Positions 7,158-19,858 of a DNA stretch of 64,000 nucleotides are shown piece after piece (position 1 is the stretch's first letter; every line of letters starts with the position of its first letter). Source of the stretch: Trissonchulus latispiculum (lineage: Eukaryota > Nematoda > Enoplea > Enoplida > Ironidae); the NCBI GenBank assembly GCA_030248195.1, contig JASAND010030736.1, forward strand, positions 61,807 through 125,806, read 5' to 3'. The position numbers were made by a program, and so were the translations under genes. A model generated the notes under the pieces. It was not told the origin of the DNA. It ran no database searches and saw only the letters and a program-made list of their open reading frames with translations.

Positions 7158-7607
7158 GGTTCCGGCCATACACAGCACGGAGCTTACTTTGCAGAGAAAA
7201 ACTTAGCTCATATTTGAATTCTGCATGGTCGAAAACCCCTATACACAAATTTTTCCCGTTGAAAATTGATGAGTTTAAAATTTAAGCTAGGGTTAGCCTT
7301 GGTTCCGGTCAAGGGTCATGTGCAGGACGGAGCTTAGCTAGCAGAGGAAGGCTAAGCTCATATTGGAATTCTACATGCCTGAAAACCCTATAGATAAGCT
7401 TTTCCCGTTAAAAATAACGAATTTTCAATTTTAAGCTAGGGTCAGCAATGGTTCCGGTCATGGGTCACTTGCAGCGCGGAGCTTAGGTTGTAGAGGAAAA
7501 CTAAGCTCATATTTGAATTCTACATGGCCTGAAAACCCTATAGATAAATTTTTCCCACTTAAAATAGAGAATTTTCAAATTTAAGCTTGGGTCAGCCATG
7601 GTTCCGG
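7158..7607. repeat. Tandem repeat, about 143-150 bp unit, three copies
   Basis: GGTTCCGG recurs at 7158, 7301, 7450 and 7600, each time followed by conserved blocks CGGAGCTTA, AGCTCATATT-GAATTCT and GAAAACCC-TATA. Copies are about 80 percent alike. No ORF persists through the units. Confidence 0.8.
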
Positions 7608-7619
7608 GCGACAGAAGCT

Positions 7620-7800
7620 ACAGCTGAGCCTCCTCCTCCACCAGCGCCGCTTCGCCGCTTTCGCCGCTCACACCACCACCCCCACCAGGCCGCTTGGCGC
7701 TTTCGCCGCTCACACCACCACCACCCCCAGGCCGCTTTCGCCGGCTTCGCCGCTTTCGCCGCTTCGCCGCTTTCGCCGCTCACACCACCACCCCCATTTG
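7620..7800. repeat. GC-rich minisatellite of CCGCTTTCGCCGCT and CACCACCACCCCCA modules
   Basis: The stretch is built from alternating TTCGCCGC and CACCACC modules and stands out by base composition from A+T-rich flanks. Both strands are open only because of the low-complexity sequence, so no protein is called. Confidence 0.75.
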
Positions 7801-7859
7801 TAGCTCTAAGCGAGACATATTGGCCTAAATATTCAAATTCAATTTGCAAGCATTTGAAC

Positions 7860-8736
7860 CCAAATTTCTTTTAGCTGAGTAGACGCTGGACTCTAAAAAT
7901 TTGTCTTATTTCTGGAGACATATTGAGGTATGTTATGGCTAAAAATGAGCTAAATCGTTGACTATGAGATTTGGTTCCCGGTGTGAACTATTTCGCAATG
8001 AATCTTCTAATTTTTATTCTAAATTATGAAAATGTACTGCTATTTTCACGGATGATAAATGTAAACTGTCCTTCTGTGTAAGGACCTCGGTTTCTTTAGC
8101 TAATACTAAAGATGGCTGAAATTGGGCGCGCGTGAGTTCAGTTGATTGATGGGAGTCTGAGTTTGGCGGGTTTCTCCTTTATTGTGAGTTTTGTCCCATA
8201 TTGTTTTGTGTCGTGTTTGAATTTTGTAAAGTTTATATTTTTCTGGTGCCTTTGTAAAGTGCTACTTATAACTCCGTGGATTTCCTGCTATCGTTGAAAA
8301 GTATTTTGTTCCCTTTTTACAGTAAACTCGCGGTACTTTTTAGATTGCCGTCGGCTTCTGCAGTCCGTTAGGGTAAGCGGACTAGTTGAGTTAGACTTGC
8401 ACATACTCTCGGGCCTTCAACCTTCGTTTACTTAAATTTGTTCATTTACTGAGATAAGCGAAACCTCTACACCGGCGTCCCCCTTCTAAAGAATGAAAAT
8501 TTAGTCCCAATCCAAGCTCAATTTGAACCAAAACCCCTGAAAACAGTCGATTTAGAAATATCCAACCAGGGAATTAAGTTAAAAGTTTCTCGGGCTTGAC
8601 GTTGAGAGCTCGTGTACCCGAGTAATGATGCAATGACTCGACATAGGGCGTCGGATAGAGTTTTGGACCTATGCCAATGCCTAATTTGGATAAATGTTTA
8701 ATTTATCAATTGGCAAAGCAAAATCGCGGTGTCACC
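7860..8736. other. Gene-free stretch, no recognised element
   Basis: No ORF above background, RNA gene or repeat family was recognised on either strand. Base composition is mixed, with T-rich patches. Confidence 0.5.
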
Positions 8737-8851
8737 GTGCAAATCTCCCCCGTGCAAGTCTTCCCACCTGAAGATTTGCACAGGTGCAAATCTTTCCCCC
8801 GGAAATTTTGCACCGGTGCGAAACTTCCCCCGGGGGAAGATTTGCACCAGC
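8737..8851. repeat. Palindrome cluster built on GGTGCAAATCT and CCCCC modules (left member)
   Basis: It contains several short perfect palindromes, including CTTCCCCCGGGGGAAG and AAGATTTGCAC paired with GTGCAAATCTT. The same modules recur in inverted order at 11551-11630, so the two clusters bracket a 2.9-kb interval. Confidence 0.65.
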
Positions 8852-9347
8852 TTTCAGAGCGACTGTGAAGTTAGCAACACATGATCCAAAAGTTTTGTGT
8901 GCTATGTAAGGTGATGGTAGTGCAGTGATTTTATGGTGATTTTTAAACGTTACGACTTTCGCAATTTTGAGAGTTGGAAAGAGCTTTATACATCGTTTTA
9001 ACGCTTATAATCAGCACATTTACATACATGAGCTTACGAAACTAGCAAAATTGGCAAACTTTTTCTGACATAGCGGCTAAATATAGACCAAATATTTTTG
9101 AACATCGATTTATCAAAACTGTAGAATCGGCCAAAAGCTCTTTTTGTGCCATCATATGAAGGACATATGTACGTTTTTTAGATTTGGCATAGTCATTTTG
9201 GCAGGTCTTAGCGGTCCAAAAGCTCGACCAAATGCGCGGTAACTTCGCGTTGTGTTTTCTTGCCACTCGAAACGTGCCCAAACCAAGAAAAATGACCCTC
9301 CGCAGAAGTGCGAATTTCCACTCTGCCAGAAATCTTTAGAATCCGTC

Positions 9348-9740
9348 GAATAGTTTTTGAAAAATCGATGTTCAGAACAAAATAATAGCAGTTTTGCCAA
9401 AATGGTTTCTCGGTGAAATCTCTAGCTGAAAGCAACGAACTTCAGCAAATAGCCAACGGTAAAATGTGCAATTAGACTGCGTATCGATTGAGTAATAATG
9501 AACCAAAATTGCTCTTAAGATTTGGCAGTAATTTTGAAAAAAAGATTTCCTCGAAAATACATATTTTTGAGCCTCAAAACAAATTTTTGCTCATACTGAC
9601 TTAATCACTTTCGATGGCTCAAAGCTTGTAAAAGCGAAAATGTTCATTTTTGTGTCCTCTTTCCATCCATAACAACAAATCCGCTTCCTACTGGGAGCCT
9701 TAGGCCAAAAACCAAAACATTCTAATAAAACGTCGAATTG
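9348..9740. repeat. Dispersed repeat, paralogous to 28996-29375
   Basis: Long blocks are shared with 28996-29375, such as TTTGA-AAATCGATGTTCA, AAAATGTGCAATTAGAC and AGATTTGGCAG-AATTTTGAAAAA, in the same order and orientation. Divergence is roughly 20-25 percent by eye. No coding capacity is seen. Confidence 0.75.
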
Positions 9741-9805
9741 TTTGAGTTATCAATAGGTACTATAGTCTAGCAAACTTAAACTGGACCAAAAGAGTGAATT
9801 TTGCG

Positions 9806-11395
9806 GAGAGTTTATAATTCAAGTTAGGTATGACAATGTATATATTTTCTGAAATCTCAGAAATCAGAGATTTCAAAAATTTTTAAAAACTTAAAAATTT
9901 TTAAATTTCAAATTTCATAAATTTAAAAAACGGTAGGAAAAGAAATGTAGTCGAGTTTGGTATCAAAAAAGATCTCGTTCAGGAGAACACGAATATGTAT
10001 AAATTAAGTGGATTTGGGGCGGCATGTGGTTCCAGAGGGCCCATATCCCGAAAAATAAAAGTTGCTTCGTTCGCTACAGGCTTAGGCTCATTTAAAAGCT
10101 CTCATCACGCTGAGTGAAAGTTATAATTGGGTCATCGCTCAAAAATGCTGTCTGCGAAAGTTAATCCTATTTAAACACCAAAATGGGTAGTTCTAACACT
10201 TTTGCTGGGTTTAATCCAGGCTAGCGAAAGCTGTGAGCTGAATCAAGTCAAGCCAGTGCGCTACATTTTCACCCGATTGCACCAAATGTGTTTAAAATCT
10301 AATTAGCTAAATTAGATTTTAAACAGATCTTAAATGTATTTAAGTGAACAGAGCATTGCACCAACCTAAATATATTTAAAATCGGTTTAAAATCTGATTA
10401 CCTATTGAAACTTAATTAGATTTTAAACATGCCTCATACTATGTTTAAAATCTGTTTAACGTGAAAATCTAGCAATTTGCAAGAATTTTCTGGGAGTTTT
10501 CACGGAATTTTTCTCCATTATTTTTCTTGAGCGCCTAATTTAGTTTGTGTATTTATATACAAGTAAGAAATCTAATAAATCTAAAATTTGAAGAGATTCA
10601 TTTCCTTGTACAAGTTTGCAAAGAAACAATTTTTGGTTGATGTAATAGCTTACTAAATGAAATCCTGAAAAAAGCTGCATTCATAACTGTTACTGATAAG
10701 AACAGTAGGTTGCCACAGTTTGTTACCATCAAATAAGCAAAATCGTTTTTTCTAAGAGTAAACTAAGGCTAATCTTAGCTAACCTAACTAAGAATGTAAA
10801 GAGAAAGAAATAAAGTTTTGAAAACACAAATAATTAGATTTTAAACAGTTTCACACTATCGTGACATTAGTATTTTATCATTGGACAGAGCTACTACTTC
10901 AAAGGTGCCGCTCGGTGTCTGATAGGCTGTTTTAGTCACGTGACCCTTAATTAGATTTTAGTAAAACAGATTTTAAACAGAAGTTAAAAAGATTTTACGC
11001 AAAAACATTTTGGTGCAATGGAAAATGTGTTTAAAGTTAAAATCTTTCTAGCTAATAAGATTTTAAGATAATTAGATTTTACGTAGAAACATTTGGTGCA
11101 ATCGGGCGTTTGTGTCTCATCATTGTACACAACTACGGAAAATTACAGATTTCTATCTTTACGCATGCGTAAGATAAGCTAATTTAATCCAACTTCAAAG
11201 GAACCGACACGGCGGCTTTTCTGAGACCAAACTCGACTACTTTTCGCTTATTATTTCTTTTCCTACCGTTTTTTTAATTTATGAAATTTGAAATTTCATA
11301 ATTTTTAAAATTTTTAAAATTTTTTGAAATCTCTGATTTCTGAGCTTTCAGAAAATATATACATTGTCACACCTAACTTGAATAATAAACTATCC
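9806..11395. mobile_element. Foldback element with arms of about 160-170 bp
   Basis: The arm at 9806-9964 (from TTATAATTCAAGTTAGGT to GTAGTCGAGTTTGGT) is matched in reverse by 11223-11395. The arms have an A/T-only core with AATTTC steps. The interval between them holds a second TIR element (10272-11106), so this looks like nested insertion. Confidence 0.75.
10272..11106. mobile_element. TIR element (835 bp) with 18-bp perfect terminal repeats, nested in the foldback
   Basis: The left end CCCGATTGCACCAAATGT is exactly complemented at the right end (11089-11106). Subterminal AATCTAATTA and GATTTTAAAC motifs recur many times on both sides. No transposase ORF is present, so it is non-autonomous. 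No convincing target duplication was found. Confidence 0.75.
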
Positions 11396-11550
11396 ACAGC
11401 AACCGAAAATGTAAAACCGGTCGTTTTCAATGGTTGACTCTAAGAAAATCCTGTCATGAAAGGGTTAACCAACTTATTTTTATTATGCTTTTTCATTATT
11501 TCCAAATTATAAGACAAAGCTTAGCTAACTGCTAATAACAATGAAATTGA

Positions 11551-11630
11551 GCCGGTGCAAATCTCCCCCTCGGAGGGAAAATTGCACCCGTACTCCGGGG
11601 GAGGGGTTTACACGGGGGGAATATTTGCAC
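11551..11630. repeat. Palindrome cluster (right member), inverted partner of 8737-8851
   Basis: It carries GGTGCAAATCTCCCCC near its left edge and GGGGGAATATTTGCACC at its right edge. In reverse complement it resembles the cluster at 8737-8851, though with substitutions and indels. Confidence 0.6.
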
Positions 11631-11639
11631 CGTGACAGC

Positions 11640-12170
11640 AGCATTAAATGTGTATTTGCCAACTGAATAGTTGAGCACATTCTCTTCCAAAACAACAGCT
11701 TATTCCATGGTCCCTTTAGCACAATACTGACACTGTGATGTACAACCAAATTACGAGTGGAAAAGTCACTGTTCTCCATTCTTCCAGTACTCTAGTACTT
11801 CTAGTTCGACTACTACTTAGCAACCACCCCTACAGCTGGAGTTTCAACTCAACATTGCGTCACTAAATAAATCATATATACTCCGAGTCTACTCTACTTC
11901 TCTATATTGGCTAGATTAATATTTTAGCATAGAACAGGATACATTGTGAAAACAAACACATTAAGCTAGTGATGCTCCTAGCTTACAGAAATACAGACTG
12001 TTCTAATAAATTTCAATACCGGCGCTGCCCACCAACTAAGGCGTTTTCCAACAAACCGATTAAAAATCCAAATTTAGCTGGATTAACAAACATATCCATC
12101 GATAGTCCCGAAAGTAGAAAAGAGCAATGGGCCATTTAGGGGTCAGCTTGCTCTGCTTTGCGGGTGCGGG
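11640..12170. other. Gene-free stretch, no recognised element
   Basis: No coding or repeat structure was recognised between the palindrome cluster and the 375-bp direct repeat. Confidence 0.4.
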
Positions 12171-12545
12171 GAGAGGAATCGCAACACTAATTCAGTTAGT
12201 AACTGCCTATGGCGTGAAAGTAACGCCGTTTTCTTCTGACTTTACCAAACAGAGGTAAGGGGCTTCCATTGATTCTCCAAAGACAATCTTAATTTTTATG
12301 TATCCGGTTCCTCTAACGAAGATTGCGGACTCAGTAGGACAGACAGAGACAAAACAGTATCGAAATCTAACGGTATCAGGAATTGGCTCCCCCTCCATGT
12401 GATTCCCAGGAACGATAGCAGAGAGCGAAGAATCGCCTAAGCAGATTTCAACCGGTTGTGAAATAAGGTTCGTTCAACTCTGGGTGCACATGTTTAGATT
12501 TTCATTTCTGAAATTGATTCAGCCATTCATACCACCAAGAGTACA
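12171..12545. repeat. 375-bp direct repeat, copy 1
   Basis: It is near-identical to 13677-14051 (one substitution noticed, AACTGCC versus GACTGCC). It ends with ATACCAC plus CAAGAGTACA, that is, exactly 10 bp inside the terminus of the MITE that follows copy 2. The intervening 1.13 kb has repeated GACGCACTTT motifs. A short conserved minus-strand ORF (63 aa) is present in both copies but shows no family features. Confidence 0.85.
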
Positions 12546-13676
12546 TATAGTAGATGCGCCCAATCTGCGTCACCTTTTGTCCACGCATAAAGTGTGTTCA
12601 CTTTGATTAACTGTAACTTTTGAAAGATCAAAGCTTATGAAATGAAACTTTACAGAAGTGTCAAGTACATCTACTTCTACATTTCTTTAAAATTTGACTG
12701 TTTTAGATAGAGCATACCGTAAGTTATAGCTGTTTTTTGCCAAAAAAGTGCAGTTTTTCGCTGTCAAAGGATTGTTCCCTAAAGTGCGTCGGTCGTGTCT
12801 TAAAGTGCGTCATTTAAAAACTCCTATGATTTGCATTAAAAAACTAAACTTTGAGACGTTATATCTTCCATTTCCTACAATTTTATGCTACGAAAATTTT
12901 TTATATGGTAGTTGGCTTGTTCATAAACAATATATATCAAAATCAACAAAATCTGTGATCTTCGAAAAATTTTTTAAAATGCTACTACTGTGTTATTTCA
13001 AACGAATTTCAGTTGCAAATTAAGCTTTGACAATTTATAAAATGTAATTTTATGCTTTAAAGCCCGAAACAATGACTTTTACTAAAAAAATAAAATGCCA
13101 TAAAAACAGAAAATTTGGTATCAGATTGCTCAGAATTATTCCGAGGATAGTGTTTTTCCACTTATTTTTGTCTTAGGTTAAGTTATGGAGCCAGTATTTG
13201 CATTTATTTGAAGCAAATTTACATGTAAAAGATACGAACGCACATTAGGGATATTTGCGCAAAGAGTTAATTTAGAGCGACGCACTTTAGGGACTGATCA
13301 GTGGTTCCAGCAAAATCGGAATTTCTCAGTTCTAGTACAGTGAAATCGGGAATTGTTTATATTTTTAGAATCAGCAGATTCTAACGAACAATTTGATAGC
13401 TGACACTTTAAAAGTTGTTAGGTATTAAGGTTGTTAGGTGCATAAAACTGAATTTGGGACATTGCTTAAACTTTGGCGGACAACGGGTGTTTTATTCAAA
13501 GTATATTGAATTTTGTAGTATTGTGCACGGTCAAAAAACTTTTAGGAAATATTTTTTACACCATTGCATAGAGCTTGAATAGACCTGCTCAGAAATGTAA
13601 AAACTTTAGAATATCTTCCATTCTGTAGTGCACCAGATAACTTTAAACGGCTGAGTGACGCACTTTGGGGTATGAC

Positions 13677-14051
13677 GAGAGGAATCGCAACACTAATTCA
13701 GTTAGTGACTGCCTATGGCGTGAAAGTAACGCCGTTTTCTTCTGACTTTACCAAACAGAGGTAAGGGGCTTCCATTGATTCTCCAAAGACAATCTTAATT
13801 TTTATGTATCCGGTTCCTCTAACGAAGATTGCGGACTCAGTAGGACAGACAGAGACAAAACAGTATCGAAATCTAACGGTATCAGGAATTGGCTCCCCCT
13901 CCATGTGATTCCCAGGAACGATAGCAGAGAGCGAAGAATCGCCTAAGCAGATTTCAACCGGTTGTGAAATAAGGTTCGTTCAACTCTGGGTGCACATGTT
14001 TAGATTTTCATTTCTGAAATTGATTCAGCCATTCATACCACCAAGAGTACA
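13677..14051. repeat. 375-bp direct repeat, copy 2
   Basis: Same length as copy 1. Here the repeat runs on into the complete foldback MITE at 14042-14460, which identifies this copy as the likely source of the duplication. Confidence 0.85.
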
Positions 14052-14460
14052 GAATGATAAGAGTATGACAAGCCTAACTAACACTCTATGCAGTGAAGGC
14101 CAAAACTATGCTATGCACGCTATCGGCTGACCCCCCCCCATGAATTGACCCCCTCTCACACCGACCCTATATGGGTACATAGTCCCAAGCGGGGGTCACT
14201 CACTCGCTTAGCATGTTTTTTACATACAAGTGTTAAACATACACGGTTAAACCCCCTCCCCAAATTGGGCCGCTATTAATTTTAACGTGTAATTATGCAA
14301 AGCAGTGAGCGACCCCCGTTTGGACCACGTTCCCATATAGGGGCGGTGTGAGAGGGGGTCAATTCGTGGGGGGGGTCAGCCGATAGCGCGCATAGCATAG
14401 TTTTGGCCTTCACTGCATAGAGTGTTAGGCTTGTCATACTCTTATCATTATGTACTCTTG
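14042..14460. mobile_element. Foldback MITE with CAAGAGTAC termini and 7-bp target duplication (chain A, member 1)
   Basis: The element begins CAAGAGTAC and ends GTACTCTTG, with long inverted arms that include GATAAGAGTATGACAAGC and GGGGTCA blocks. It is flanked on both sides by ATACCAC (14035-14041 and 14461-14467). There is no coding capacity. It belongs to the same family as the elements at 62788-63873. Confidence 0.88.
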
Positions 14461-14467
14461 ATACCAC

Positions 14468-14858
14468 CAAGAGTACATAATAACTAAGAGTGTGACAAGC
14501 GTCACACTCTTAGTTACTAAGCTTGAGACATCATCTGCACGATAACGGCCCACCCCCCACAAATTAGACTCCAGTGACCCCCCCCCCCCACAAATGAGTA
14601 CCTAGTACACATTTGTGTACCATCACTCGCTTGTATCTTTGTGTTGAAGCTCGAAAGTGGCCAGCTGCTGATAGAACGTTTTTGGCTTCAACACAAGATA
14701 CAAGCGAGTGATGGTACACAAATGTGTACTAGGTACTCTTTTGTGGGGGGGGGTCACTGGGGTCTAATTTGTGGGGGTGGGTGGGCCGTTACCGTGCAGA
14801 TGATGTCCCCAGCTTAGTAACTAAGAGTGTGACGCTTGTCACACTCTTAGTTGTCTTG
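14468..14858. mobile_element. Foldback MITE of the CAAGAGTAC family (chain A, member 2)
   Basis: It starts immediately after the ATACCAC that closes member 1 and ends in TCTTG followed by ATACCAT (14859-14865). Arms include TAACTAAGAGTGTGAC and TACAAGCGAGTGATGGTACA. It would fold into an almost complete hairpin around a short AGCTGCTGATAG centre. The right tip is slightly eroded. Confidence 0.85.
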
Positions 14859-14865
14859 ATACCAT

Positions 14866-17800
14866 TTAGAACCGGACAGCTATCTAAGACTTGACATGTC
14901 AAAACGGGTTCCTCTCAAATTCAGAAATCCCAGGAAAAGTTGAATTGGCAGACGACAGAATTTTTAACACCCACGTCCAATAGCATATTGCTGGTATACC
15001 TTCAAAGAAAAACGATCAAATAAAACTGCAAACATACTGTATACGAAACCTACTGAATTTCAGAATGGTTTTCCAATAAATTTCATGAAGTACAAGAAAC
15101 CGGTACTACCTCGGTTTTACACCTTATTTCCTCTTCTCTCCTTCTGCCTAAACATCTAATCTGTCTCTACCTAAGGCTGAATAAAGGAGACAACCTATTC
15201 CACTTTTATTCTAACGTTATATCCACCGCACTCCAAAAACAAATAGGACAAATTTCACCGGACCACAAAAATATAGTTACGTACGTATATTACACAAACA
15301 CCACCGCACCACACTAAAATTACGTATAAGTGTGTAACTGTAAAAGCAATTGTATACGCCTGTGAAGAAAAAATAAATAAAACATAACTCTTGTTTTTTG
15401 CAGCGAAATGTTGCGTTGGAATAAACAAACCTGTGCGTAAATTTCGCCTAGCTTACTCGATTACAAAGAAATTTGCTGAGGACGCATCCTACAGAACAGC
15501 TAGACGCCTGCGATTCAATAAGGAAATTAATGACAAAATTTAGTACTTCAAAAATCAGAGGTTTTACTTTATTGTATTTCAGCTACTTTCACTTCACTAG
15601 CTTTCCAGAAAGTTAAATTTTTCTTAGGTAGGTAGTGCATTTATCATCAGTAAATTAAACAGTTTGAACTTTACACAATGTATATACATGGAGGTTTTCA
15701 AAATTTCAAATCGTCAATTAAAACTTCAGCGCAGGTGTTACTGCACTTTTCCCTACCAGAAAAAGTAAACAAGTTCGCATTCCAAAGTGAAAGTTATCAT
15801 AAACTACTACGTATGAACAACCAACAATTATATATACGTGTACGTGAGTGTACTAAAGTTGCGCCCAGAAATTTGCTCTCGTTCAAGGATAAGCCGCTAC
15901 AAATTTTGTGGTTTCAAATGTTAAGACCTAACTGCAAGAATAAAAATTTGTGCCACTACACAGTACTTGCACTTTTTAAGCATTTTTGGCATGTAAACGG
16001 TCACACAATTAAAGTTTTCATGGGACGGTACACAGAGGCTGACAGAAAAATTAAGGTTTGTGTTTAAACTACGGGAGTTCACAAGTATGTATATACGCAG
16101 TTGGTTGGTATATATAGATGCACAGAAAACATCAACATAAAAGACAAAAGATATAAACCAAATAATATACCCGCTGACCAAACAATACTAAGAAAGCCCA
16201 TAATAAAGACGGTAGATAAGTATAAACATATTAGTTAGAATTAGTATGCAATAGAGTAAACTAGCTCTTCTAGCTCAGTACAGAAAATATCTTTCAGAAA
16301 AACCTTTCAGTAAACCTGGAACTCAGAAACCCGATATTCAGAATAGCCAAAATTTTGAACCGGACCTCGCCAGACCCCACCTATCCCCTTTTAATCCCTC
16401 CGAAAAGTTTTGACAACATTAAATTGCAGACGAAATCAAACAATAAACACATTGAAATATTACACATGAATACAATAGTAGAATTCTGCAGTGAAAATAA
16501 GCAATGCTTGAATAGGGCAGCACAAAACAGCAAAACTATTATATATATACGCCTAAGAAAATATTCTAGAACGAAACTACCTACCTACACTTTGTAACAT
16601 AAGTCTAAGCTGAATAAGATAAAATATCAAACAGTCATGTAATCTAAATCATTACGCATATACATAAAATAGATATAATCACAACAAACATTTGGAAGGG
16701 CATACGTATTATAATTTAGGGGAAGCATGGAAGAATTTTTAATGAAATAACAACAAATTTAAAATCAAAATCGGTACCACGTAGATATGTGTATACGCAT
16801 ATATATATATACTTCAAAATGTTTGGTGCTGCTAAATGACAGAAAATTGTAAACCACAAAAGCAATTTAAAGGAATATAAGAAAATAGAATAATAGTATA
16901 TAATAATCTAACCACAACTGACTTGTTGAATTATAATATATAATATAGCTAGAATGCGGGCGTACAGCGGCCATAACTATAACATAACTAAAAAATAGAC
17001 GACTTAAACACTGAAGAAAATAACAACACTAAGCAATAATAACAAGAAACGTAAACAAAAAAGTTCTGATAAGAAATTAAGAATAAACTATATAAATATT
17101 GTAGAATAAAGAAATAGACAAATTAATCCTACCTAATTAGGCCCAGAAGTGCGTAGCATACAAACGTTAAAAAATAGGATATAAAAGAAATGTTGCGTCT
17201 AGCTGGTGAATAACGTTTTAGCGATTTTGTCAAAATGTCACTACTAACACCAGCTTTTAAACGAGATGGAGAAAAAATGGGATTTTCTTGAAATGAATCG
17301 AGAAAAGGCAAAATTAGGACAGGACAGACTAAACAGACAAACAAAGTAAGATATAGACAAAATCTACGAGTTAGATTAATCTAATTTCGGGTTGCATTCA
17401 CCCAAATGGAAAATTGTATATATAAATGTTAAAACACAAAATAGTTTTAACATTTTTCTAAAATATCTGCACCAATCACAATCACTAAATGGTTGTGTTT
17501 GTTTTGCAACGACAAGTGAAAAATAAAACGGATGCATATAGGCTTCAAGGGGAGAATTCCCATTGATACTACCTATAGCTTCGAATAAAACCTTCGAATA
17601 ATAAATATATACATTTTTAAAATACCTGTAGCCGGGGTCAGGCGCCCAGACGTACCGAGAATTCTGAAAAGGAGCGGTTTGGCAATAAATTGAAAATAAA
17701 TTTTTATATATACCTTTTGCAATGCAATTGATAAAATTTTCATTTGAACAACCAAAAAGGAAACCCCCAAAACCCCTCCCCTGAATGTATATATACGCCC

Positions 17801-19498
17801 AAGACTTGTAGTAAGAAAGTATATATAAGCGGACACTGTTACAAGACGATTACAAGAAGCGACAAACTGCAAAGCATATTATCATAGGTTTTAATTACTT
17901 TACATGTAAAAAGTTGCACAAGATGCAACTTTGAGGTACCAGGAATGCAGAAAAGTTATCCTGATTCCTGCTGCACTAAATATACGTATATGGTTACATA
18001 ACAAGATATACTATTATGAACAAAATAAAGAATACTATACGGATCGACTGAATGTTATTGTATATACTAAGCTAGGTACCTATATGATACCTACATTCAG
18101 CTACGTGTAAACGATGTTTTACATAAAAACAACTAAAAACCTTAAGAAACAACTTACAGCATTATTAAAAACAAACTTACTATCTCCTCCTAAAAAATTG
18201 TACGGCCAAATGAGAAGGGGGAACAGTAATTAAAAATAAATAAAATATTTTCCAAAATCAATTACGAAAACAACTTGAAATATGGCGGGTGCAACAGGGA
18301 AAACTCTAATAGATTGTTGTAAGACTTTTGAAAATTAAAAAACTATTAGGATCACTTTGGGTTTATTAGTTTCCAAATATTTTAGAGCTTTTATACGTAA
18401 TTTAAAATAAGAGCCTCCGAAAAGGTAAACGAATCCTAAAAACCAAACATAAAGCTACAGCTTTTCAAACTCAGCGCACTATAAATTGAAGTAAACTACA
18501 GATACGTACATTTAAACATATAGACAGGGAATATGCAACATTAAAACAGTTCTAAACATAAGCTTTGCATTTACCATGAAACGCAAACAAAATAGCATAG
18601 ACGTGCAGAAAAGCCATAAGTACAACAAACTTGTTACACTTATACGGAAAGGGAACTAGGATGAAGTGGTATATAACAGCAATATATATAATTAAATTAT
18701 GGTTGAAACAGACAATCTAATAAAGTTAAGAAATAAAAATAAAATATTTCAAAAACAAAACTGTGAAAAAACCATTATTATTCAGATCGCCTGTAATCGC
18801 CCACAATTTATATCGTAAAAACTCCAGAAATAGCAGGCGCCTGCGCATCAAAAGCTGTACAAATTTTATCCTTAAAAATAAAATTAGAAGCGTCGGAAAC
18901 AAGCAATCAGCATCAAAATATGAAAGCCTACAACCAACAACGACGAAAGAATTATGAACCAAACATAATGAGACAAAAGAACATGGTTATAATCACACCA
19001 AATGCAAAAATTATTTTAGTGGTATATTTATGTTTAGCCTACAAACAATTGCTTTAAGTGCGCCAACAACATTAATCACAAAAATTAAATGTCCAATATT
19101 ATTGAATAAATAATCTACATCTACGTACGTAGTGTGAAATATATATTGAAGAAAACCAGAAGTATAGGAATATGTATGCATATCACGATGCTAAAGAGTC
19201 GCTCCTATATGAACAAAATCTAAAACAAAGAATTAGGAATTAGAATAGCAGTGTAAAAGTTTGTGAGGAACAACATTCAAACAGAAGCAACGACCGTCAA
19301 AAACCATTTTTAAAACTAGATTAGACAGTACTCATTCAGAAGACGCCAACGAACGAACGTAAACGTTTACGATGTTGATGATGTTGGTAGCTGCGCTCAA
19401 CGTCACAAAGTCATCCGTCTCCAAAAAAGCAAGGCGCAGACTAACTTAAGAAATTCACCCCCCCCACGGAAAGAAGTTGGTCACAACAACTCAAGTAA
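14866..19498. other. A+T-rich gene-free interval with TATATACGTATA motifs
   Basis: About 4.6 kb of strongly A+T-rich sequence with scattered TATATAC and ACGTATA motifs. The longest ORF (15678-16067, 129 aa) has no family features or coding texture, so no gene is called. It could be intergenic DNA or a long UTR or intron of an unseen gene. Confidence 0.5.
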
Positions 19499-19858
19499 GG
19501 TGCCGCGATGGTCGAGTGGTTAAGGCGTTCGACTTTGGATCCGATAGTCAGAGGTTCGAATCCCTGCTGCCACAAGGCTTTCGCAAATCCTCTTGACCAA
19601 GGGACTAAGCACATATCGGTTCGCCGTGGGCTCTAGCCAACCCAGTTATCCATCCTTCATTGGTCGGTAAATGGGTACCAAAATTGTGGGAAGGTACCAG
19701 GAGTCCGTGTAGGGCGTAAAGCCATGAAGGGCCGGCCCCCACTTCCACGGATGCAGTCATCATTTGAGGTGATACTACTGGCTCTACGGCTGTGTATCCG
19801 GGGATGAGCACCTGAAGCAGGGGTGGAGATATGTATTCTGATACTCCAGGGGTCACCT
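19499..19858 (+). repeat. tRNA-derived SINE, copy 1
   Basis: The head (19499-19574) has an A-box-like TGGTTAAGGCG and a perfect B box GGTTCGAATCC, but its arms pair badly, so it is not a functional tRNA gene. The body shares GGTCGGTAAATGGGTACCA, CTTCCAC-ATGCAGTCA and CTCCAGGGGTCAC with copy 2. The family is an unnamed Pol III SINE of about 360 bp. Confidence 0.85.

Noticed and set aside
7587..7874. His/Pro/Ala-rich ORFs on both strands
   Set aside because: Frames are open because of a GC-rich minisatellite; no codon bias or homology pattern.
8671..8868. 65-aa ORF over the GGTGCAAATC palindromes
   Set aside because: It reads through repeat modules and has no support.
12207..13904. Identical 63-aa ORF in both 375-bp repeats considered a conserved gene
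   Set aside because: Identity is explained by the recent DNA duplication; no family features are visible.
12171..14051. 375-bp direct repeats considered as LTRs of a small retroelement
   Set aside because: They lack TG...CA ends, primer-binding site and polypurine tract, and one end is a foreign MITE terminus.
15678..16067. 129-aa plus-strand ORF in A+T-rich DNA
   Set aside because: No domain pattern, no neighbouring signals, composition typical of the non-coding flank.
19499..19574. Possible tRNA gene (tRNA-Leu/Gln-like with A and B boxes)
   Set aside because: Acceptor and anticodon arms do not pair properly, and the same head with the same 290-bp body recurs at 21643; both are SINEs.
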